Origin: UBA4615 sp044368415
Lineage (GTDB): Bacteria > Pseudomonadota > Gammaproteobacteria > Burkholderiales > Burkholderiaceae_E
NCBI GenBank assembly: GCA_044368415.1
Contig: JBIPLJ010000008.1
Span: 1 to 64,000, forward strand
Direction: 5' to 3'
Length of the DNA stretch: 64,000 nucleotides
A program made the translations under genes and the position numbers. This document shows positions 58,394-64,000 of this stretch, piece after piece. How positions within the stretch are numbered: position 1 is the first letter of the stretch; each line of letters opens with the position of its first letter. The notes beneath the pieces were generated by a model, which was not told where the DNA came from, searched no databases, and saw only the letters and a program-made list of their open reading frames with translations.

Positions 58394-59389
58394 ATGAACC
58401 TCCTCGAACGCGCGATCGTCCAGCTCGGTGGGTCCGACGCCTCCGACGTCTCCGGAGTCCGGCCACCAGGCGCCCCTCGGCGCAGCACGGAAGAGCCAGA
58501 AGTCGGTCCCACTGATGCTGCTGGCGCCGCCGATCCGGTGCCGCGGCTGCGGCCCGTACCGCGGATTGCATCGCATGAGGACATCGTCCTCCCGCCGAAG
58601 CCACGCCGGCCAGAGCGGGGGGGCGAACCGTCGAAGGTCGCGGGCGGCCCGATCCGGCTGGACGACGCGCGCCTGGCATCGCGCGGCTTCCTGTCGCCGT
58701 CGGCGAGCGGCACCCGACTCTCGAGCGAGTTCAGGAGCATCAAGCGTCCCCTGCTCGGCAATGCGTTCGGCCGAGATCGCGAGGCCGTCGAGAACGGTCG
58801 ACGAATCATGGTATCCAGCGCCTACCCCGACGAGGGCAAGAGTTTCTGCGCGATCAACCTCGCGCTGAGCATCGCCGCCGAGCGCGACCAGAGCGTGTTG
58901 CTGGTGGATGCCGACGTGGCCCGACCGTCGCTGCCCGGCCTGCTCGAATTCGAGCCGGGCGCCGGACTGATCGACCTGATCCTCGATCCGGACGGCGACC
59001 TCGAGCGGTTCGTGCGACCGACCTCGATCGACAAGCTGTCGATCCTGAGCGCGGGCCGCATGCACGCCCAAGCGACCGAGCTCATCGCAAGCGATGCGAT
59101 GGCGCGCGTGCTCTCCGACCTGACCGATCGCTTCCCGGACCGCGTGATCGTTTTCGACTCGCCGCCGTTGCTGATGACGACCGAATCGCGCGTGCTCGCC
59201 AGCCACATGGGCCAGGTGGTGCTCGTCGTGGCCTCGGGCTCGACCCCGCGCGCGGCGGTCACGGAAGCCCTCGAGGCCGTCCAGGCAGTCCCAGTGGTCG
59301 GCCTCGTCTTCAACAAGTCGCGCATCCAACAGTCGGGCGCGGCCTACGGCTACCGCTACGGGTACGGACATGATGCGAAGAAGCCCTGA
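58394..59389 (+). CDS. epsG: XrtA-associated tyrosine autokinase (BY-kinase)
   Basis: A 331-residue cytoplasmic ATPase domain of a bacterial tyrosine kinase, separate from its membrane activator EpsF. Walker A is SSAYPDEGKSF with Lys149. Walker A' is LLVDADVARPSLPGLLE and Walker B is VIVFDSPPLLMTTE. The C terminus has a tyrosine cluster (AAYGYRYGYGHD), the usual autophosphorylation site. The first 70 residues are low-complexity. Its last 20 bases overlap the next gene. Phosphorylation cycles probably tune polymer assembly. Confidence 0.93.
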   Translation: MNLLERAIVQLGGSDASDVSGVRPPGAPRRSTEEPEVGPTDAAGAADPVPRLRPVPRIASHEDIVLPPKPRRPERGGEPSKVAGGPIRLDDARLASRGFLSPSASGTRLSSEFRSIKRPLLGNAFGRDREAVENGRRIMVSSAYPDEGKSFCAINLALSIAAERDQSVLLVDADVARPSLPGLLEFEPGAGLIDLILDPDGDLERFVRPTSIDKLSILSAGRMHAQATELIASDAMARVLSDLTDRFPDRVIVFDSPPLLMTTESRVLASHMGQVVLVVASGSTPRAAVTEALEAVQAVPVVGLVFNKSRIQQSGAAYGYRYGYGHDAKKP

Positions 59390-61016
59390 GCGCCGGCCGC
59401 CGGCGTCGCTGCGACGGACGGTACTCGAATCGGCGCTGGCCTCGGCATTGCTCGCCTCAGGGGCGCTGGCCACATGGAACCCTGCCGCGGCCCAGCCGCG
59501 GCCTGCGTCGCAAGATGCGGCGCCTACCGCGCCGGGCACCCCGACCGAGGCGCCCGCCGAGCCGACCGACCGCGAGCGCTCGGCCTCCGGTCAGCCGCTG
59601 CGCCCGTACACGATTCAGCCCGGCATTGCCGCGCGCTACTCGTGGAGCGACAACATCGACCTGCGCGGCCGCGGCCGCGAAGTGTCTGGCTCGATTCTCG
59701 AGGTGGCGCCCTTCGTGCGCGCGGACCTCGCAACCGCCCGTGGCTACGGATCGCTCAACTATGCGGTGCGCGGACTCAAGTACTACGGCAGCGAGCTCTA
59801 CGACCGCGACATCCGCCACGATCTTCGCGCGGCCGCCGACGTCGATCTCGCCGGCGACTCACTGCGCCTGGCCGCCGTCGCGCAGCGCTTCGACATCTCG
59901 CGCAGCGCGTTCGGGGTGGGCTCGTTCGACCCGGCGGCTCGCGGCTCGGACCGAACCACCTACACGCGACTCGACCTGTCGCCCTACTCGATCGGCCGGC
60001 TGACCGGTTCAACCGACTACGAATTGCGCTATCGCTTGAGCTACGTCGACCCGGGCACCGGCTACGCGAGCAACGTCGTGAACGGCGTGTCCGGTGAGCT
60101 GGGCTCCGTGATCGGCCAGAGCCGAATGGGCTGGCTGGTTCGCGGCGACGCGTTCATCTCGTCGTACGACTCCGGCTTCGACTACCGGAACACGCTCGTG
60201 GAGGTGCTCGGCACGTATGCGCCGGTGCCGACCCTACGACTGGCGGCCGGCGTGAACCACGCGAGCAACGACCAGCTGGCCAACGCCGATGGCAAGCGGT
60301 CCGGAGTGGGGCCGAGCCTCGGTCTGCAGTGGACTCCGAACCTGCAGTCGCAGCTCGCGGCGCGCTGGTCGCGCACGTACTACGGCGACATCGCGCGGGT
60401 GCAGGCGACCTACGTCGTCGGCCGCCTGCGACTCGGTGCCACGTACGACCGGGGCATCCGAGACGGTAACCAGGCGAGCGTGCTGTACTACGATCCGCTG
60501 CGCCTGTTCGTCGGCGCGAACGGACGCCCTTTGGGCACCAGCGTCATTCCAGTGCCCGGCGCGCTCGAAGTCGGCGCCGGTGCGGGTGCGCCGCTGGTGT
60601 CCGCCGGCGTGCAGAGCCCGATCGTCGAGTCCGATGCGCTGGTCGGCACCCTCAATTACGCGGGCGCCCGAAGCGGGGTGCTCTTCACCGTCTACGCGAC
60701 TGGGCAGCGATCCGCGCTTGTCGTGCCGGGCTTCGCCGGGGTGCAGCCGCTCGAGCAGCGCGGCATGTTTGCGCGCTATGCGTACCGGCTCGACACGGCC
60801 TATACGATCTCGACCGACCTGCGGGTGCAGGAGTCTGAGACGCCCGGCACCGATGCGCGCTCGACACTCACCAGCGTCGGCCTCGAACTGCGCACGCGCC
60901 TCGGTCGCCAGGCGATCGGCTCGATCGGCGTGCGTGCCAACCGGCAGCGGGGCAGCGCCGGGACGCCTGAGTACGACGAGCGGGGCGTGGGCGGTGGGCT
61001 CGAGTACCGGTTCTGA
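59370..61016 (+). CDS. XrtA/PEP-CTERM system outer membrane beta-barrel protein (TIGR03016 type)
   Basis: A 548-residue protein with a signal peptide (to about residue 41, ending WNPAAAQ). Alternating-residue strands typical of a beta barrel follow, for example SLNYAVRGLKYYG, YELRYRLSYVDPG and VELLGTYAPVPTLRLAAGVNH-like strands. It ends in Phe (GGGLEYRF), the sorting signal of barrel proteins. Position and length fit the TIGR03016-type barrels of PEP-CTERM loci, proposed to export the polymer or anchor it. Two tandem ATGs (59370, 59373) overlap the kinase gene end. Confidence 0.88.
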   Translation: MMRRSPERRPPASLRRTVLESALASALLASGALATWNPAAAQPRPASQDAAPTAPGTPTEAPAEPTDRERSASGQPLRPYTIQPGIAARYSWSDNIDLRGRGREVSGSILEVAPFVRADLATARGYGSLNYAVRGLKYYGSELYDRDIRHDLRAAADVDLAGDSLRLAAVAQRFDISRSAFGVGSFDPAARGSDRTTYTRLDLSPYSIGRLTGSTDYELRYRLSYVDPGTGYASNVVNGVSGELGSVIGQSRMGWLVRGDAFISSYDSGFDYRNTLVEVLGTYAPVPTLRLAAGVNHASNDQLANADGKRSGVGPSLGLQWTPNLQSQLAARWSRTYYGDIARVQATYVVGRLRLGATYDRGIRDGNQASVLYYDPLRLFVGANGRPLGTSVIPVPGALEVGAGAGAPLVSAGVQSPIVESDALVGTLNYAGARSGVLFTVYATGQRSALVVPGFAGVQPLEQRGMFARYAYRLDTAYTISTDLRVQESETPGTDARSTLTSVGLELRTRLGRQAIGSIGVRANRQRGSAGTPEYDERGVGGGLEYRF

Positions 61017-61070
61017 CACGCGGCGCCCAGCCGGCCTTCGAACGCCGTCGCGCCGTGCGGAGCCTCGTCC

Positions 61071-62555
61071 GTGAGCGTGGGCCTCGCTCGACACGTCTCC
61101 AATCTGTCCGCCGCGAACCTGCTGACCACCGTCGCGGGGCTGGTGTCGTTCCCGATCCTGACACGGCTCCTGTCGGTGGAAGACTACGGGGTGATGAACC
61201 TAGTCGCCACGCTGCTTGCCTTCGCGGTCGCAGCAGGCAAACTCGGCGTGCAGCACGCAAGCCTGCGCTTCCACGGCGACGCCCGGCGCGAGCAGGGCGA
61301 GGACGGCATCCGCACCTGGGCAGCGACGGTGGTGGTCGGCATGGCCCTGACCGGCGCGGCGGTCACCGTGACATGGTCGATCGTGGTCGCACTCGCCCCC
61401 GAGGACGTCTGGACCGACGCACGCATGCGCGGGCTGCTGCTGCTGACCGCGTCGCTGCTGCTGCTGCGCACGATCGAGAGCGCGCTCACCAGCCTGCTGC
61501 GCGCCCGGGAGGAGACCGGCGCCATCGCGCTGTTCGCGGTCGCGCGGCGCTGGCTGCTGCTGGTGGCGACCCTCGGAGCACTGCTGCTCTTGTCTCGCAC
61601 GCTCTGGGCGTTCTTCGGCGCGACCCTCGTCGTGGAGCTGATCGCGGTCCTAGGGCTGTTCGCATGGGTGCGACGTCGTGTGCCGATCGCGGCGTCGGCA
61701 GCCCACATGCCGACCTACCGGGCGATGCTGGCGTACGGTCTGCCGATGATCGGCGTCGAACTGGCCACGGTCGTCCTGACCATGGGCGACCGATACCTGA
61801 TCCAACGGCTGCTCGACGCCGAACAGCTCGGGCTGTATACCGCGGCCTACAACCTGTGCGACTACGTGCGGATCGTCGCGCTCGCAGGCATCGTCCAAGC
61901 GCTGCTGCCGAGTGTGCTTCGGACCTGGTCCGACGAGGGCCCCGAGGCGACTGCGACGCTGCTGTCGAAGGTGAGCCGCAGCTACGCGCTGATTGCGTTT
62001 CCGACGGTCTCCGGCGTCGCTGCGGTCGCCGACGTCCTCCTCCCGCTGCTCGCCTCCGAGAAGTACGCCAACGGCGCGCGGATCGTGCCGTGGGTGATGG
62101 CCGGCATGGCCTTCGAGACCTATGTGACGATCGCCGCGGTGGGTCTGCTCATCCGCAAGCGCACGCCCGCAATGATGGCGGTGCTGCTGGCCTCGGCGGT
62201 GTTGAACATCGCGCTGAACCTTGCCTGGATTCCACGCTGGGGCATCTCGGGATCGGCCGCCGCCACGCTCGCGAGCTACGTGCTCGTGGTGGTCGCGACC
62301 CGCTGGATCGGTCGCGACGTCGTGCGGCCTCCGATACCCTGGGGACCCATCGCGGTACATGCCGGGGCCGCTGCGGCGATGCACGCCGCGGTCTCAGGCA
62401 TCGATGCCGGGGGCATGGTCGCGACGCTGGTGGTGCGCGTGCTCGCCGGCGCGACGCTGTATGCGGTGATCGTCGCCGCCGCCGACCCGCAGGCGCGCCG
62501 CTTTGGCCTGCAGGCGCTCGGGCGCCTCGGGCGCCTTGGACGCGCGATCCGATGA
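61071..62555 (+). CDS. Wzx-type oligosaccharide flippase
   Basis: A 494-residue inner-membrane protein with about 12-14 hydrophobic helices, of the polysaccharide biosynthesis/MATE-like group that flips lipid-linked repeat units. It begins LARHVSNLSAANLLTTVAGLVSFPILTRLLS, the usual first-helix pattern, split here by family-typical LSVEDYGVMNL. The central part has GLPMIGVELATVVLTMGDRYLIQ. The start is GTG 61071. Its stop overlaps the deacetylase start (ATGA). No Wzy polymerase is seen up to the window end. Confidence 0.9.
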   Translation: MSVGLARHVSNLSAANLLTTVAGLVSFPILTRLLSVEDYGVMNLVATLLAFAVAAGKLGVQHASLRFHGDARREQGEDGIRTWAATVVVGMALTGAAVTVTWSIVVALAPEDVWTDARMRGLLLLTASLLLLRTIESALTSLLRAREETGAIALFAVARRWLLLVATLGALLLLSRTLWAFFGATLVVELIAVLGLFAWVRRRVPIAASAAHMPTYRAMLAYGLPMIGVELATVVLTMGDRYLIQRLLDAEQLGLYTAAYNLCDYVRIVALAGIVQALLPSVLRTWSDEGPEATATLLSKVSRSYALIAFPTVSGVAAVADVLLPLLASEKYANGARIVPWVMAGMAFETYVTIAAVGLLIRKRTPAMMAVLLASAVLNIALNLAWIPRWGISGSAAATLASYVLVVVATRWIGRDVVRPPIPWGPIAVHAGAAAAMHAAVSGIDAGGMVATLVVRVLAGATLYAVIVAAADPQARRFGLQALGRLGRLGRAIR

Positions 62556-63331
62556 TCTCCACGACCCCGACCTGCGTGCTGATGTACCACGCGACGCCCG
62601 CCCCCGGCGTCGTCGCCACGGGGCACGATCCGCACTATGCGGTCGACCTCGAGGCGCTCGCCCGTCACCTGGATCTAGCCCGGGGTTGTGGGCTCGCAAT
62701 CCTCCACGTGCGCGCCGCTGCCACCGACCCGCGCCCGGTCTGCGCATTGACGTTCGACGACGGACACGCGAGCAACGCCGAGGCCGCCGCGCTGCTGGTC
62801 GCGCGCGGCGCATCCGCGGATTTTTTCGTCAACACCTCCGACGTCGGCGGCCGGGATCGCCTCGACTGGTCCGCCCTGCGCGAGATGGCCTCGGCGGGCA
62901 TGTCGATCCAATCGCACGGCCACACACACCGCCATTTCGACTCGCTCGATCCGGCCGAGATCCGCGACGAGCTGCACCGGTCCAAGCACGACATCGAGCA
63001 GGCGATCGGGCAGCCGGTGCTGCTATTCGCGCCCCCGGGCGGTCGGCTGAGACCCGAGGTCGCGACGATCGCACGCGAGCTGGGCTACGAAGGGATCTGC
63101 TCGTCGCGTCCGGGCGCCTGGCAGCGCGAGACGGGCGTCGCCGACGTACCTCGGTTCGCGGTCCTCGCGGGCACCGCCGACGCGCAGCTCGAACGCTGGC
63201 TGCGCGCCGACGCCGCAGAACTGCGACGCGCGCGGCTGCGCAAGGGCGCGCTGGACCTCGGCAAGCGCCTGCTCGGCCCGGGCCTCTACGAGCGGCTGCG
63301 GGCGGCGGCCGTCGCCGCCGGAGGTCGCTGA
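62552..63331 (+). CDS. Polysaccharide deacetylase (NodB-type)
   Basis: A 259-residue carbohydrate esterase family 4 protein. The metal and base motif is LTFDDGHASN (Asp-Asp), the His motif is SHGHTHRH, and FAPPGGRLRPEV is motif 3. It has no signal peptide, so it may act in the cytoplasm on lipid-linked precursor. It begins CVLMYHATPAP, unlike the SVDVEDYF start of the standard XrtA-locus deacetylases, so it belongs to another subgroup. It is coupled to the flippase gene by ATGA. Confidence 0.9.
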   Translation: MISTTPTCVLMYHATPAPGVVATGHDPHYAVDLEALARHLDLARGCGLAILHVRAAATDPRPVCALTFDDGHASNAEAAALLVARGASADFFVNTSDVGGRDRLDWSALREMASAGMSIQSHGHTHRHFDSLDPAEIRDELHRSKHDIEQAIGQPVLLFAPPGGRLRPEVATIARELGYEGICSSRPGAWQRETGVADVPRFAVLAGTADAQLERWLRADAAELRRARLRKGALDLGKRLLGPGLYERLRAAAVAAGGR

Positions 63332-63333
63332 GC

Positions 63334-64000
63334 GTGCTCGAAACCGTGTTCGTCGCCGCCGGCCTGCTGGTCGGGTACACCTATGTCGGCTACCCGCTGC
63401 TGCTGCGCGTACTCGTCCGCATGCGGGGTCGCGGGACCGCGCACGGCGACGCGCAGCCGCCGGTCGCCATCGTTGTGGTCGCCTACGACGAGGCGGATCG
63501 GATCGCCGCGAAGGTGCGCACCTGCCTCGGGCAGGACTATCCGGCCGACCGGCTGCGCGTCGTCGTGGTGTCCGATGGCTCGACCGATGCAACCATCGAA
63601 CATGCGCTCGCTGAGGGAGGTGACCGCGTGCAGGCGGTGGCGTTCGAGCGCCGCAGGGGCAAGGCCGCCTGCCTCAACGACGTGGTGCCGGCCTGTCCCG
63701 AGCCGATCATCGTGCTCACCGACGTGCGCCAGCGGCTGTCGCAAGACGCGGTCGCGCGGCTGGTCGCCGCGCTCGGGGATCCGAGCGTCGGCGCCGTCGG
63801 CGGCGCGCTGGTGCTCGAAACCGAAGGCGGCGGCTTCGGCCAGAGCATCGACGCCTACTGGCGCTACGAGACCGCGATCCGCCGCGCTGAGAGCGCGCTG
63901 TATTCGAGCGTCGGCGTCAGCGGCGCGCTGTATGCGATACGCCGGTCAGTGTTCAGGACGATCCCGCCCGACACCGTGCTCGACGACGTGCTGATACCGA
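63334..64000 (+). CDS. Family 2 glycosyltransferase, partial
   Basis: The gene is cut by the window end after 222 residues. A membrane helix opens the protein (VFVAAGLLVGYTYVGYPLLL), followed by a GT-A domain: VAIVVVAYDEADRIAAKV, the nucleotide-binding VVSDGSTDATIE, FERRRGKAACLND and LTDVRQ at the DxD position (usually TDADT). SGALYAIRRSVF and the DDV acceptor motif follow, as in processive or single-transfer synthases with C-terminal membrane helices. GTG 63334 has GGAGG eight bases upstream and starts two bases after the deacetylase stop. It likely adds a repeat-unit sugar. Confidence 0.92.
   Translation, partial: MLETVFVAAGLLVGYTYVGYPLLLRVLVRMRGRGTAHGDAQPPVAIVVVAYDEADRIAAKVRTCLGQDYPADRLRVVVVSDGSTDATIEHALAEGGDRVQAVAFERRRGKAACLNDVVPACPEPIIVLTDVRQRLSQDAVARLVAALGDPSVGAVGGALVLETEGGGFGQSIDAYWRYETAIRRAESALYSSVGVSGALYAIRRSVFRTIPPDTVLDDVLIP

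Overview
The window is high-GC, gene-dense bacterial chromosome. Gene content and order point to a betaproteobacterium of the order Burkholderiales. Markers are a Bug-type tripartite tricarboxylate transporter, glnA-ntrB-ntrC next to xthA, the gmk-rpoZ-spoT run, the yicC / Hanks kinase / PP2C / rph / rdgB / hemW block, the pmbA-darP-mog block, and an XrtA (PEP-CTERM type) exopolysaccharide locus. Genus and species cannot be fixed from the sequence. No plasmid, phage or intact mobile-element genes were seen.

Layout. 1-2.1 kb: a degenerate queD-like gene and queC, a nitroreductase relic, and tRNA-Glu and tRNA-Ala with a good promoter. 2.2-8.0 kb: a TAXI solute-binding protein divergent from folD, then prlC, an exported glutaredoxin and an FAH-family hydrolase. 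8.1-13.8 kb: a minus-strand block of acyl-CoA ligase, tctC, tctB, tctA and a ketopantoate reductase homologue. 13.8-19.3 kb is an accessory stretch: a TetR regulator divergent from a patatin lipoprotein over a large inverted repeat, an SGNH hydrolase plus NmrA-like pair with a second TetR gene, and a frameshifted HNH nuclease relic. 19.3-25.2 kb: xthA, then glnA with a sigma-54 promoter and an intrinsic terminator, a DUF4124 gene, ntrB and ntrC. 25.3-38 kb is mostly housekeeping: hemW, rdgB, rph, PP2C phosphatase, Ser/Thr kinase, yicC, a chemoreceptor with a separate periplasmic Cache protein, gmk, rpoZ and spoT. Two genes here carry large internal deletions (an acyl-CoA ligase and a quinone oxidoreductase). 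38-41.6 kb: greB, a small unknown gene, pmbA, darP and mog.

41.6-64 kb is dominated by surface-polysaccharide genes. wbpP and wbpA homologues make a UDP-HexNAc uronate precursor. relA and mtfA sit between them and the main locus. The main locus runs on the plus strand: priming glycosyltransferase, sensor kinase PrsK, sigma-54 activator PrsR, TPR lipoprotein PrsT, lytic transglycosylase, Wza-like export lipoprotein, Wzz-like protein, tyrosine autokinase, outer-membrane barrel, Wzx-like flippase, polysaccharide deacetylase and a family 2 glycosyltransferase cut by the window end. The exosortase itself and any PEP-CTERM substrate are not in the window.

How the genes work together. NtrB/NtrC probably act on the sigma-54 promoter of glnA and on their own expression through read-through. 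PrsK/PrsR probably tune the polysaccharide and sorting regulon. RelA and SpoT are both present, with the expected split of active-site motifs. No wholly new system was proven. The observations most worth a second look are the catalytically altered queD paralogue, the lone Cache protein beside a chemoreceptor, the TetR/patatin operator, the apparent CTG start of prsK, and a cluster of recent gene losses.
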